From an uncultured Collinsella sp. (GTDB lineage: Bacteria > Actinomycetota > Coriobacteriia > Coriobacteriales > Coriobacteriaceae): a DNA stretch of 64,000 bases. The position numbers and the translations under genes are program-made. The DNA is taken from the NCBI GenBank assembly GCA_937982065.1, contig CALJMO010000053.1, positions 6,226 through 70,225 on the forward strand, read 5' to 3'. Of the stretch, positions 30,101 to 39,105 are shown piece after piece. Each line of letters begins with the position of its first letter. Position 1 is the stretch's first letter. The notes under the pieces were generated by a model that saw nothing but the letters and a program-made list of their open reading frames with translations, ran no database searches and was not told the DNA's origin.

Positions 30101-32573
30101 GGGCGCTACCAGCGTAGGCTCGGCATGCATCACGCTCATGCCGTCCATGGACGGCTTCGCGGGCAAGATCTGCTCGGAGTTCGGCGACACGGGCTCCAAG
30201 GCCGGAAAGTCATTCGGCGACTCGATGACCTCCGGCGTGGACGGCGGGGTCAAGCGCTCGGGCGGGCTGCTGAGCGGGCTCGGCACCGTCGCAAGGGGCG
30301 TGGGTACCGTCGCCGCGGCTGGCATGGGCGCGCTCACGACCGCCGTGACCGCAATAGGCGGCGCGGCGGTCTCCGCATATGCCGACTACGAACAACTGGT
30401 CGGAGGCGTGGACACGCTCTTCGGGTCGGCATCGGGCACGCTGCAGGGCTACGCGGCGGACGCCTACAGGACGTGCGGCATGAGCGCCAACCAGTACATG
30501 GAGCAGGCGACGAGCTTCGCCGCCTCGCTCGTGAGCTCGTGCGGCGGCGACGTGGCGAAGGCGGCGGAGTCCGCCAACACGGCTATGGGCGACATGGCGG
30601 ACAACGTCAACAAGATGGGCTCCAACATGTCGGACGTGCAGAACGCCTACCAGGGCTTCGCGAAGCAGAACTACACGATGCTGGACAACCTGAAGCTGGG
30701 CTACGGCGGCACGAAGTCCGAGATGGAGCGACTCATCGCGGACGCCAACAAGCTGCGCGCGGCGCAGGGCAAGACCGCCGACCTCACCATCGACAGCTAC
30801 GCCGACGTGGTCGAGGCCATCCACACCGTGCAGTCCGAGATGGGCATCACCGGCACGACCTCCAAGGAGGCCGCGACGACCATCTCCGGCTCCATCGGCA
30901 TGGCCAAGGCATCATGGGAGAACCTCCTCACCGGCCTTGGCCGAGACGACGTGGACTTCTCGCAGCTCACCGAGCAGCTGCTCACGTCCGTCGGCGCGGT
31001 CGCCAAGAACATCGCGCCGCGCGTCGCCCAGATCGGGCAGGGCATCATCAATGCGCTCCCCGCGGCGCTCTCCGGCATCGCGTCGGTGCTCACGCCCATC
31101 GTGTCCGAGGCGCTCGCCACGGCGTGGAACATCGCCGTCGGGGCGCTCGCCGGCATCGGGATCAAGCTGCCGAAGGTGGACTCCTCGCAGATCTGCTCGG
31201 CGCTTCAGGCCATCCTTGGCGTGGCCACGTCCGTCGGTAACGGCATCAAGGCGGCAATCGGGTTCATCGCGCCGCTCATCGCGCCAATCGGCACGGCGCT
31301 GCTCAACATCGCGCAGGCCGTGCTGCCGGTGCTCTCAACCGGCATACAGGTGGTGCTCGGCATCGTGCAGGCGCTGTCGCCGGTCATCGGCTTCCTGGTC
31401 ACCGTCATCGCTGACGTGATGACGACCGTCTCGCAGCTCGTCGCCATCGCCATGCCCGCCGTGCAGTCCGTGCTGTCGGCGGTGCTGGCTGCGATGCCGC
31501 TCATCCAGGGCGCGATTCAGGTGGCGATGGGCATCATCTCCGCCGTCTGGAACGCGGTCTGGCCGGTGATCTCCGCTGTCCTGACCGGCGTGATGGATGC
31601 AATCTCCACTGCCGTCCAGGTCGCGATGGCCGTGGTGCAGACAGTCATCTCCACGGTCACCGCCGCGATAAGCGGAGACTGGGATACGGTCTGGAACACC
31701 ATCAAGTCGGTAGCCGAGCTCGTCTGGTCTCAGATAGAGTTCGCCGTGCGAGCGGCCATCGGGGTCGTCGAGTCCGTGATAACGTCCACGCTCGATGGAA
31801 TCAGCTCGATTTGGTCAAGCGTGTGGGACACCGTCCGCGACTTCGCCGAGGTGGTCTGGGGACGCATCAAGTTTGCCGTCAACTCGGCGATAAATCAGGT
31901 CAGCGGCGTGATCAGCTCCGTGCTCAACAGCATCAGCTCCACGTGGTCGAGCATGTGGGGGAGCATCAAGAGCGCCTGCTCGTCCATCTGGGAGGGCATC
32001 AAGAGCGCGGCGTCCAACGGAATCAACTCCGTCTACAGGACCGTCACGAGCATCAAGGGCAAGATCACCGGGTTCTTCTCGGGTGCGCGCAACTGGCTCT
32101 TCAACTCCGGCAAGTCGATACTCAACGGCCTGAAGGACGGCATCATGTCCGCTATCGGCTCGGTGACCTCGGCGGTCTCCGGCGCAGTATCCAGAATCCG
32201 CTCCTTCTTCCCGTTCTCGCCGGCAAAGGTCGGCCCCTTCTCCGGGCACGGCTACACGACCTTCTCGGGCAAGGCCCTCATGCAGGGCTGGGCGCAGGGC
32301 ATCGGCTCCGGCACCGGCACCGTGGTCTCCGCCATCAGCGGCGCCATGGACACCGCGCAGGGGATGCTCTCGACGGGCCTGACCGTCGCTCCGTCCGCGG
32401 TCTACACTCCGGCGCGTCCCGAGGAGGATTCCGACGACGCCCTCGCCGGCATCCTGTCCGTCCTCGAGCAGATCCGGGACAAGGACGGAAACCTGTACAT
32501 CGACTCGGAGCGCGTCTCCTCCGCCATCGCGATGCGCGGCAGGCACACGCTCGCCGCAAGGGGGTTCGCATGA
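30093..32573 (+). CDS. Tape measure protein
   Basis: 826 residues, which predicts a fairly short tail. The N-terminus (YEQLVGGVDTLFGSASGTLQ, then FAASLVSSCGGDVAKAAESA) is typical of Gram-positive siphophage tape measures, followed by long hydrophobic helices (residues about 310-560) and repeated W-based segments (SIWSSVWDTVRDFAEVVW; STWSSMWGSIKSACSSIWEG). Its C-terminus has FFPFSPAKVGPFSGHGYTTF. It sets tail length and is ejected with DNA. Confidence 0.94.
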   Translation: MAKGATSVGSACITLMPSMDGFAGKICSEFGDTGSKAGKSFGDSMTSGVDGGVKRSGGLLSGLGTVARGVGTVAAAGMGALTTAVTAIGGAAVSAYADYEQLVGGVDTLFGSASGTLQGYAADAYRTCGMSANQYMEQATSFAASLVSSCGGDVAKAAESANTAMGDMADNVNKMGSNMSDVQNAYQGFAKQNYTMLDNLKLGYGGTKSEMERLIADANKLRAAQGKTADLTIDSYADVVEAIHTVQSEMGITGTTSKEAATTISGSIGMAKASWENLLTGLGRDDVDFSQLTEQLLTSVGAVAKNIAPRVAQIGQGIINALPAALSGIASVLTPIVSEALATAWNIAVGALAGIGIKLPKVDSSQICSALQAILGVATSVGNGIKAAIGFIAPLIAPIGTALLNIAQAVLPVLSTGIQVVLGIVQALSPVIGFLVTVIADVMTTVSQLVAIAMPAVQSVLSAVLAAMPLIQGAIQVAMGIISAVWNAVWPVISAVLTGVMDAISTAVQVAMAVVQTVISTVTAAISGDWDTVWNTIKSVAELVWSQIEFAVRAAIGVVESVITSTLDGISSIWSSVWDTVRDFAEVVWGRIKFAVNSAINQVSGVISSVLNSISSTWSSMWGSIKSACSSIWEGIKSAASNGINSVYRTVTSIKGKITGFFSGARNWLFNSGKSILNGLKDGIMSAIGSVTSAVSGAVSRIRSFFPFSPAKVGPFSGHGYTTFSGKALMQGWAQGIGSGTGTVVSAISGAMDTAQGMLSTGLTVAPSAVYTPARPEEDSDDALAGILSVLEQIRDKDGNLYIDSERVSSAIAMRGRHTLAARGFA

Positions 32574-33268
32574 TATTCGGCGGAATCGACCTCACGCCGT
32601 ACCTGCTGGTGACCAAGGTCACGAGACCGATTGTCCCCAAGGTGCGGCTCGATGAGACCGAGGTCCCGGGCATGGACGGCTCGCATATCCGCGCCACGGG
32701 CCTCGAGCCCGTCGAGATAGCGGTCGACTGCAACATCGTCGGCGGCTCCCTCGACGAGGTCGCCGAGGCAAGGGCCGTGCTCGCCTCGGCGCTGTCCGGC
32801 GGCGAGAAGGCCCTCGTGCTCGACGACGCTCCCGAGCGCTACATGCTTGCGCGCTACAGGGGAGGGGCGGAGCAGGGGCGCAACGCACACATGCCGAATC
32901 TCACGCTCGCGTTCTACTGTGCAGACCCCGCCGCTTACGGGCAGCGGCGCTCCGAGCAGGTGACGGCATCCCAGCGCGCCGTCGCCGCCGGGGGCAACTA
33001 CAGGGCCTACCCTACGGTCACGTGCAAGCCCCCGGCAGGCTCGAGCTGGACAATCACCAACGTCTCGACCGGGCGGTTCGTCCGCGTCGAGGCGTCGTTC
33101 ACGGGCGCACAGACCGTCGTGCTGGACATGCGTGCGGAGCGCTGCACGGTCAACGGCGCGGACTGGCCCGTGACCGTCGCGAGTGATTTCTTCTCGCTCG
33201 ACGGCGTGCAGCAGATCAAGACGAGCGGCGGCACCGCGACGCTCGAATGGGAGGAGAGGTGGCTCTAG
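32570..33268 (+). CDS. Distal tail protein (Dit)
   Basis: 232 residues, starting ATG 32570 inside the tape measure stop. IFGGIDLTPYLLVTKVTRPI, VPGMDGSHIRATGLEPVEIA and a beta-rich galectin-like second half (SWTITNVSTGRFVRVEASFT) match the Dit family that forms the baseplate hub. The next gene starts directly after its stop. Confidence 0.85.
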   Translation: MIFGGIDLTPYLLVTKVTRPIVPKVRLDETEVPGMDGSHIRATGLEPVEIAVDCNIVGGSLDEVAEARAVLASALSGGEKALVLDDAPERYMLARYRGGAEQGRNAHMPNLTLAFYCADPAAYGQRRSEQVTASQRAVAAGGNYRAYPTVTCKPPAGSSWTITNVSTGRFVRVEASFTGAQTVVLDMRAERCTVNGADWPVTVASDFFSLDGVQQIKTSGGTATLEWEERWL

Positions 33269-36100
33269 GTGCGAATTGACGTATACACGTGGCAGGACGC
33301 CTACGTATCGACAATCGGCCCCGAGGAGCTGCTCTCCCTCACCCATACCGACGAGCTCAACGGCGAGGACAGCGTGGACATCGTCACGACCTTCGCGCTC
33401 AAGCAGGGCTACCGCCTCGTGTGGGTCGACCGCCTCGGCAAGGTCCACGAGCACGTCTGCCAAGACCCCAAGGGCCTCCACGCCGGAGGCGATACGGTCT
33501 ACACGGACACGGCGATCAACTCAATCTGCGAGACGTACGGCGACTATATCGAGGACAAGCGCCCCTACGGCTACGGCTTCTTGCAGGCGCTGAATGTCTG
33601 CCTTGGGCCGACCCGCTGGACCGCCGGAACGGTCGACCAGACCGGCACCGTCGACAAGGGCCTGACCTTCTACCACACCTCGGCGCGCGAGGCGCTCCAG
33701 TCAATCTTGAAATGCGGCGGTGAGCTTGAGACTGAAATCACCGTATCCGGCGGCAGGGTGACATCTCGCAGGGTGGGCATCCGCTCGCACCGAGGCGCGA
33801 AGGGCGGCCACCGCCGGTTCACCTACACCAAGGACCTGACATCGGTATCACGCACCGAGCACTACGGGGCGATCACTGCCTGCTACGGCTACGGCAAGGG
33901 TATCGAGACCGACACGGGCGGCTACGGCCGCAAGCTGACCTTCGGTGACATCAACAACGGCAAGAACTACGTGGAGGACGCGACCGCGCTCAGGCTGTAC
34001 GGGCGACCCGACGGCAGGGGCGGGCGCGCGCACGTGTTCGGACAATATGAAAATTCAAATTGCGAGGACGCGGCAACCCTGCTCGCCGAGACCCGCGCGT
34101 ACCTCGACTCCCGCAAGGAGCCGGGAATGACCTACGAGGCCGACGTCGTCGACCTCGTGCAGTTCGGGCGCGAGTGGGAGGGCGTCGCCGTGGGCTACGA
34201 CGTCCAGATCGTCGACACGTGCTTCTCCCCGGCGCTGCGCTGCGAGGGCCGCGTGACCAAGCTCGTGACCGACGAGCTCGGGGGCGCCATGCGCGTGACG
34301 CTCGGCAACATAACCGAGACCATGACGGACATGTGGCTGGCGCAGCAGAAGCAGGTGTCCAGCCTGTCGAAGCGCTCGTCCAGCTGGGACGTGGCGGCAT
34401 CCACGCCGCCCGCATACCTCCAGCAGGTCGTGGACGCGATGAACACACAGTTCAACATGTCCGGCAGCAGCTACACCTTCACCAGCTTCGAGCAGGGGAC
34501 AATCTACGCATCCGTACCCATGGACGCAAACGGCCGCTCGACCACGGGCAAGGGCAGCGCCATGCAGCTGTGCTCGCAGGGCTTCCGCATCGCCTCCGGC
34601 TGCAAGGCCGACGGCTCGTGGGACTGGCGCACCTTCGGCACCGGCGCGGGCTTCACCGCCGACCTCATCACGGTCGGCACGCTCATGGGCGACCTGATCA
34701 AGGCCGGAACCATCCAAGACAGGAGTGGCAAGAACTACTGGAACCTCGACGAGAGCGAGGTCCATCTAGGCCCCGGCGCGAAGCTCGGCGACAAGGACAT
34801 CGCCACGACCGACGCCGTGGTGGCGTCGCGCGTGAAGCTGTACGCGATGAACCAGTCGGACAGCGTGCCGCCGATTAACATGCAGAACCCAGAGCTGGGA
34901 TGGTCCGAGGACCTCCCGCAATGGTCGAACGGATACTTCGTCTGGTCGATGGAGCGCGTCACCTACGGCGACGGCAGCGTCACCCACACGGCGCCGGTGC
35001 TGGAGGCCGCGTACAACAAGGCCTACCAGAGCGCGCACGACCTGACGGGCTCGCTCAACGGCCTCGACACGACGGTGCAGGACCTCGCGAGGGATGGCAT
35101 CGTGACCGAGGCCGAGGCGGCGGCGGTCAAGAAGGCCAAGCAGGACGTGGACAAGGAGCGCGAGGAGGCGACGAGCCAATTCAACGCGCTAAAGTCCAAC
35201 AAGGCGTTGAGCGCCCAGTTTCTCTCGTCCGTCCTCGGCCCCCGCTACGCCAAGGCCTTCGGCACGACCGATGAGGGCGGCACGTACGGCGCCTACGCCG
35301 ACAAGGTCGACAAGGTGCTCAAGTGCAAGACCGCCGAGGAGCTCAAGGTTGCAATGGACGAGTACGACGCGGCCTACGGCGCATACTCGACCGCCGTGAG
35401 GGACTATGCCGAGGCCGCGACCGGGGCGCGACATGCCATCGAGCAGAAGAACGCATCGGACTACGCCGACGGCATCCTGAGCGCCTACGACGAGCAGATG
35501 GACCAGAAGGCCATCTTCGACCGCCTGACGAACGGCGGCGCAGACCAGGGGCTCTACATGAGCAACAACAGGGTCTACGTCAACGCGACATACATCGCAA
35601 CCGGGACTCTCGCGGACGCAAAGGGGCGCAACTCGTGGAACCTCAAGGAAGGCGTGCTGACGACCAACTACATGACGGCGAAGAACATCACAGCAACCGG
35701 AAGCTTCACCGGTGGAAACCGCAGCAGCGGGTACGCCATGGAGCTCGACTCGAGCGGGAAGTTGGCGGGATTCAAGGACGGCACGCAGTACGGATACATC
35801 GAATGCTCCTCAACGTCACATGACATCGACAATCCGTCGATTATCTACCACGGACTGCAACTGCAGGGACAGGGCGTCGTGCGAGTCTCGACCCCGAGGC
35901 TCAGCGTGAGCGGCAGTGCCGACACGAGCGTCACGACGTGGTCAGGCCTGTCAACCAAGGTCGGAGTGGCATACCACCCGCTTTACACGGAGAACGGCAA
36001 GAAATACTTCAACGACCAGTCCCAGACATCGTCGGTACTCGAGTTCCGGAACGGCCTGCTGATCGGCGTGTCGACCATGCCGTCCGGGTGGAGCGGATAA
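33269..36100 (+). CDS. Tail-associated tip protein (Tal-like, minor structural protein)
   Basis: 943 residues, GTG start. The first 370 residues (IDVYTWQDAYVSTIGPEELL, THTDELNGEDSVDIV, later RTEHYGAITACYGYGKGIET) are the Tal/gp27-like hub region. The middle has KDGSWDWRTFGTGAGFTADL-like KADGSWDWRTFGTGAGF and repeated FDRLTNGGADQGLYMSNN segments usual in phage minor tail proteins. Two long coiled segments (about residues 590-740) and a beta-rich end follow. It probably forms the tail tip below Dit, with the DGR target and upper-baseplate proteins attached. Confidence 0.82.
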   Translation: MRIDVYTWQDAYVSTIGPEELLSLTHTDELNGEDSVDIVTTFALKQGYRLVWVDRLGKVHEHVCQDPKGLHAGGDTVYTDTAINSICETYGDYIEDKRPYGYGFLQALNVCLGPTRWTAGTVDQTGTVDKGLTFYHTSAREALQSILKCGGELETEITVSGGRVTSRRVGIRSHRGAKGGHRRFTYTKDLTSVSRTEHYGAITACYGYGKGIETDTGGYGRKLTFGDINNGKNYVEDATALRLYGRPDGRGGRAHVFGQYENSNCEDAATLLAETRAYLDSRKEPGMTYEADVVDLVQFGREWEGVAVGYDVQIVDTCFSPALRCEGRVTKLVTDELGGAMRVTLGNITETMTDMWLAQQKQVSSLSKRSSSWDVAASTPPAYLQQVVDAMNTQFNMSGSSYTFTSFEQGTIYASVPMDANGRSTTGKGSAMQLCSQGFRIASGCKADGSWDWRTFGTGAGFTADLITVGTLMGDLIKAGTIQDRSGKNYWNLDESEVHLGPGAKLGDKDIATTDAVVASRVKLYAMNQSDSVPPINMQNPELGWSEDLPQWSNGYFVWSMERVTYGDGSVTHTAPVLEAAYNKAYQSAHDLTGSLNGLDTTVQDLARDGIVTEAEAAAVKKAKQDVDKEREEATSQFNALKSNKALSAQFLSSVLGPRYAKAFGTTDEGGTYGAYADKVDKVLKCKTAEELKVAMDEYDAAYGAYSTAVRDYAEAATGARHAIEQKNASDYADGILSAYDEQMDQKAIFDRLTNGGADQGLYMSNNRVYVNATYIATGTLADAKGRNSWNLKEGVLTTNYMTAKNITATGSFTGGNRSSGYAMELDSSGKLAGFKDGTQYGYIECSSTSHDIDNPSIIYHGLQLQGQGVVRVSTPRLSVSGSADTSVTTWSGLSTKVGVAYHPLYTENGKKYFNDQSQTSSVLEFRNGLLIGVSTMPSGWSG

Positions 36101-36121
36101 GAGATGAAAGGACAAGAAGGA

Positions 36122-36517
36122 ATGGAAGCAAGCAAGAAAATCGTCGTGGGCTACGCCGTCCACGACATCATCGGCAACAACGAGCAGTGCCTGACGGAGT
36201 ACGACCCGGACGTGCTCCAGCGCGCCGAGGACGCCGGCCTCGTTTTCGTCGCCCAGTACGACGACGGCACGCGCGAGGTCGTCAAGGCCACGGACGTCCG
36301 CAAGCCTGACCCCACGGTCAACGGCATCCCGCTGGCGACCGCCGGTTACGTCGATGAGCGCACCGCCGCCACCGTGGCGTGCTTCGACGCGCTCTCGGCC
36401 ATCTTCGACCCGCAGCCGGCCACGGCCGACGAGACGGGGGAGGGGACCGAGGACGTCGACCCGGTCGGGGCCTTCAGGGCCGCGCTCGACGCGCTCAAGG
36501 CGCTGGAGGCCAAATGA
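36122..36517 (+). CDS. Phage tail-region protein of unknown function
   Basis: 131 residues from the ATG at 36122 (an in-frame ATG at 36104 is possible). IVVGYAVHDIIGNNEQCLTE, then acidic, ending in a helix (GAFRAALDALKALEAK). Located among tail-tip genes; probably structural or a chaperone. No family known to me. Confidence 0.5.
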   Translation: MEASKKIVVGYAVHDIIGNNEQCLTEYDPDVLQRAEDAGLVFVAQYDDGTREVVKATDVRKPDPTVNGIPLATAGYVDERTAATVACFDALSAIFDPQPATADETGEGTEDVDPVGAFRAALDALKALEAK

Positions 36518-37248
36518 TCAACCACGCGATAGCGCTCGACATGCGCAAGCGCCCGGGTGCCGTCCCACAGCGTGTCACCGTGCGCAGGGGCGAGACGCAG
36601 ACCCAGAAGGTGACCGCGGCGCTCTCCACGGACGGTACCGCCTACACGCCGACCTACCAGTCCGCGCGCCTGTGCGTGCTCCACGCCGACGGCACGTGGG
36701 CGCGCTGCTCGGCGACCGTGGGCACGGCCTCGGTGAGCGCCACGCTGGCGCCGGAGGCCGTCAACGGCACCGGCAAATGCCGCCTGGCCTACTTCGAGTT
36801 CTACGCCAACGGGGCCTCCGAGACTACCGAGGACTTCGCGCTCGTCATCCTGGGAAATGTGGACGGGACAACAGGGCCTGCCGTCAGCTACGACCAGGAG
36901 CTCGACGAGCTCTACAGGAAGTGGAGCACTGAGCTATCTCGGCTCGGTCAATCCGCGTTCGATGCGACATCCGCCGCTAGCGGTGCGGCGTCGAGGGCCG
37001 ATGCGGCGGCAAGCGCGGCATTGCAGATCGCGAACGCGGCGGCGCAGGGCGCCGCCGGCGAGTCCGATATCGCGGAGCTGCGCCGTCAGAACGGCCAGCT
37101 CGCGACGATGCTCGCCGACGCGACGGGGAAGTTCATCTACATGGACGGGACCGTCTACTGCCCGGCATCCAAGGCGTCGGTGTCCGGCGACACGGTGTCG
37201 TTCGGCGGCACGTGCTCGGTCTCGGGCAGCACGGTAACCCTTGCCTAA
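36514..37248 (+). CDS. BppU-like upper baseplate protein
   Basis: 244 residues. The N-terminal domain (INHAIALDMRKRPGAVPQRV, then RRGETQTQKVTAALSTDG and SARLCVLHADGTWARC) resembles the BppU N-terminal beta domain that attaches receptor-binding proteins to the baseplate. An Ala-rich coiled coil (about residues 150-185) and a short beta end follow. It lies directly upstream of the DGR target, so it may hold the diversified protein. Confidence 0.65.
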   Translation: MINHAIALDMRKRPGAVPQRVTVRRGETQTQKVTAALSTDGTAYTPTYQSARLCVLHADGTWARCSATVGTASVSATLAPEAVNGTGKCRLAYFEFYANGASETTEDFALVILGNVDGTTGPAVSYDQELDELYRKWSTELSRLGQSAFDATSAASGAASRADAAASAALQIANAAAQGAAGESDIAELRRQNGQLATMLADATGKFIYMDGTVYCPASKASVSGDTVSFGGTCSVSGSTVTLA

Positions 37249-37257
37249 GGAGGATAA

Positions 37258-38166
37258 ATGGCAAATGCAAAGACACTGGTCGTCGGCGGCCAGTCGCTCA
37301 ACGTCATCGACGATACCGCGCGCAGCAACGCGCAGACGGCGCTCAACAACGCCGAGTACAACCGCCAGGGCCAAATCGGCAAGTACGGCGGGCAGAACAT
37401 CGCCGCCATCCTGGCGGGAGAGATCGGCAGCGGCAGCGTGTACGACGCGCTGCACAAGCGAGCGGCGGCCGGCAACTTCGCGGGCCTTCGCGTCGGGGAC
37501 TACATCGACGTGCCTCTCGTGAGCGCGTCCGCCGTCACCACCCAGCAATCTGCGCGGTTCCTGCTTGCCCACATCGACCCGTACCTCTACTGCGGCGACA
37601 ACAGCAAGGGACACCATATCGCGTTCGTGGCCTCCGCGCCCATCGCCGTGGCCAAGACCGCGACCGGCGTTGCCAACGACAGCTTCCTGATGTGGAACAC
37701 GACCAACACGAACCAGGGCACCGCCGACCAGAAATGCCCCTACCCCAACAGCAACCTCAAGGCGTGGGAGACGGCCTTCGAGGCGTGCCTGCCCGAGAGC
37801 CTGACCAAGTACCTGCTGACCCAGCGCGTGCTGCTTGAGGAGCGGTACAGCGCCAGCGGCGCGCTCAACGACTCCAACTCGTGGAGCTGGCAGGATATCG
37901 GCAAGGTGTTCTCGCTGTCGGAGATGGAGGTGTACGGCTGCCCCGTGTGGGGGACGAAGGGCTACAGCGTCGGCTTCGACTGCCAGTGGGACCTGTTCCG
38001 CGACACCGCTCACCGAGTCAACGGAAATCGGTACTATTGGTGGTTGCGTTCCGTCATGGGTGGCTCGTCGTCCTACGTGTGCTACGTCAACGCCGGCGGC
38101 GGTGCCAACTGCTACTCCGCGACGCACGTCTGGGTTCGCCCCCGCCCCGGCTTCCTCGTCGGCTAG
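37258..38166 (+). CDS. DGR target: tail-tip protein with variable C-type-lectin-like end
   Basis: 302 residues with strong AAGGAGG before the ATG. The N-terminus (KTLVVGGQSLNVIDDTARSN) is a short helical attachment part. From about residue 60 a CLec/DUF6273-like domain begins (FAGLRVGDYIDVPLVSAS, later FSLSEMEVYGCPVWG, then YYWWLRSVMGGSSS). The last 44 residues (257-300) are encoded by the variable repeat. Compared with the template, nine residues differ: 260, 273, 279, 280, 282, 285, 286, 290 and 295. They lie on the expected ligand-binding face. This is most likely the receptor-binding protein. Confidence 0.9.
   Translation: MANAKTLVVGGQSLNVIDDTARSNAQTALNNAEYNRQGQIGKYGGQNIAAILAGEIGSGSVYDALHKRAAAGNFAGLRVGDYIDVPLVSASAVTTQQSARFLLAHIDPYLYCGDNSKGHHIAFVASAPIAVAKTATGVANDSFLMWNTTNTNQGTADQKCPYPNSNLKAWETAFEACLPESLTKYLLTQRVLLEERYSASGALNDSNSWSWQDIGKVFSLSEMEVYGCPVWGTKGYSVGFDCQWDLFRDTAHRVNGNRYYWWLRSVMGGSSSYVCYVNAGGGANCYSATHVWVRPRPGFLVG
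38027..38155 (+). repeat. DGR variable repeat (VR)
   Basis: 129 bp at the 3' end of the target gene. It aligns without gaps to 38765-38893. There are 13 differences and each one is at an adenine of the template: six A to G, four A to C, three A to T. None of the 103 non-A template positions differs. The shared end is GC-rich (CGCCCCGG), as in an initiation-of-homing sequence. Confidence 0.97.
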
Positions 38167-38195
38167 CCAGCCGAGTGCTCTATACTCTGCTTCTA

Positions 38196-38218
38196 GGCGA
38201 CCGCCTTGCGCGGTCGCC
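38196..38218 (+). promoter_or_regulatory. Hairpin downstream of the variable repeat
   Basis: GGCGACCGC pairs with GCGGTCGCC (9 bp) around CTTGC, 41 bases past the VR end. DGRs of the Bordetella phage type need a DNA hairpin or cruciform just after the VR for efficient homing. This inverted repeat is a good candidate, though it is farther away than in that phage. Confidence 0.55.
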
Positions 38219-38222
38219 TCCT

Positions 38223-38246
38223 GCCCGCGAAGCGGGCCGGGTTTTT
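38223..38246 (+). terminator. Hairpin with GAA loop and T-run after the target gene
   Basis: GCCCGC-GAA-GCGGGC followed by CGGG and TTTTT. It can be an intrinsic terminator between target and avd, or a second hairpin serving DGR homing. The T-run is separated from the stem by four bases, so termination may be partial. Confidence 0.5.
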
Positions 38247-38270
38247 CGCCAGTTTCCCCAGGAGGTGCAC

Positions 38271-38741
38271 GTGAGCGGCGTCTACCAGCGCAACCGCGAG
38301 GTGTCCGAGTACAAGTTCTTCACGCAGGCCATCGCCATCCGCGTGGAGGTCAATAAGCTGATGGCGTCCTCCTCGGTAGTGCCCAAGGCCTACAGGCTGC
38401 TGAACGCGGTGCCGACCGTGGAGACGGCGCGCGGCATCGTGTACAACGTCAACCGCGCCGACTGCTTCTACCCCAACACCTCGTTCAACGCGCTGGAGAG
38501 GAAACGCTACCTGACGCTGGCCATAGCTGACTGCGAGCAGCTGATGCTGGACATGCAGTGCCTCATGGATATCGGCCTGCCCGTGAACGCCAACCGCTTC
38601 GAGGAGCTGGCGGCCATGGTCGAGGAGGAGATCAGGCTGCTGAAGGGCGCGCGCAAGAACGTGCGGGTGACCGGAAAGAAGTCCACCGAGGAGCGCATAG
38701 CCGAGGCCGAGGCCGAGCTAGAGCGCCTGCGTTCGCTATAA
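38271..38741 (+). CDS. avd: DGR accessory variability determinant (Avd-like)
   Basis: 156 residues from the GTG at 38271 with GGAGG five bases upstream. The sequence is four-helical (FFTQAIAIRVEVNKLMASSS, YRLLNAVPTVETARGIVYNV, ALERKRYLTLAIADCEQLML, NRFEELAAMVEEEIRLLKGA). This is the size and layout of Avd proteins, which form a pentameric barrel, bind the reverse transcriptase and are needed for mutagenic homing. It sits between VR and TR as in other DGRs. Its identity rests on helix pattern and context. Confidence 0.82.
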   Translation: MSGVYQRNREVSEYKFFTQAIAIRVEVNKLMASSSVVPKAYRLLNAVPTVETARGIVYNVNRADCFYPNTSFNALERKRYLTLAIADCEQLMLDMQCLMDIGLPVNANRFEELAAMVEEEIRLLKGARKNVRVTGKKSTEERIAEAEAELERLRSL

Positions 38742-38745
38742 TGGG

Positions 38746-38963
38746 CGGCGGTCGCGCCTTGTTTATCGGTACAATTGGTGGTTGCGTTCCGTCATGGGTG
38801 GCTCGTCGTCCAACGTGTGCTACGTCAACAACAACGGCAATGCCAACTACAACTCCGCGACGAACGTCTGGGTTCGCACCCGCCCCGGATTCCCTTATTG
38901 CCAGACCGAGTAGGCCCCAGGGCCGAAAGCAGAGCGCGAAGAGGAAGGAAGGCGCGACCGTCG
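38746..38963 (+). ncRNA. Predicted DGR template RNA region closed by a 15-bp stem
   Basis: CGGCGGTCGCGCCTT (38746-38760) is complementary to AAGGCGCGACCGTCG (38949-38963) over 15 bp with one G-U. The template repeat lies between. Nothing here codes for protein, and the 364 bases from avd to the reverse transcriptase start are otherwise empty. The transcript would present the TR as a large loop. The stem is seen in the sequence; its role in priming or RT binding is inferred. Confidence 0.65.
38765..38893 (+). repeat. DGR template repeat (TR)
   Basis: 129 bp with 26 adenines, many in AAC codons relative to the target frame (AAC AAC AAC GGC AAT), the codon that gives widest variety when A is randomised. 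It encodes no protein of its own. It lies downstream of avd and upstream of the reverse transcriptase. Confidence 0.96.
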
Positions 38964-39105
38964 GGCATGCGCCCGTAAATACGCACCCCGCGAGGGTGGC
39001 CGGACGCTGCTTGCATGGCGCGGCGCTCCGTGGCTTCGCCGCGTTTCATGGCCATACCTCAAGCGGCTGCCAGAGCCACACTGAGAGCCGTGCGGGGTGC
39101 CTTCG

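Noticed and set aside
38742..38920. The template repeat seen as a truncated duplicate (pseudogene) of the tail-tip gene
   Set aside because: All differences from the target are at adenines and there is no ribosome site or gene start; this is the signature of a DGR template and not of random decay.
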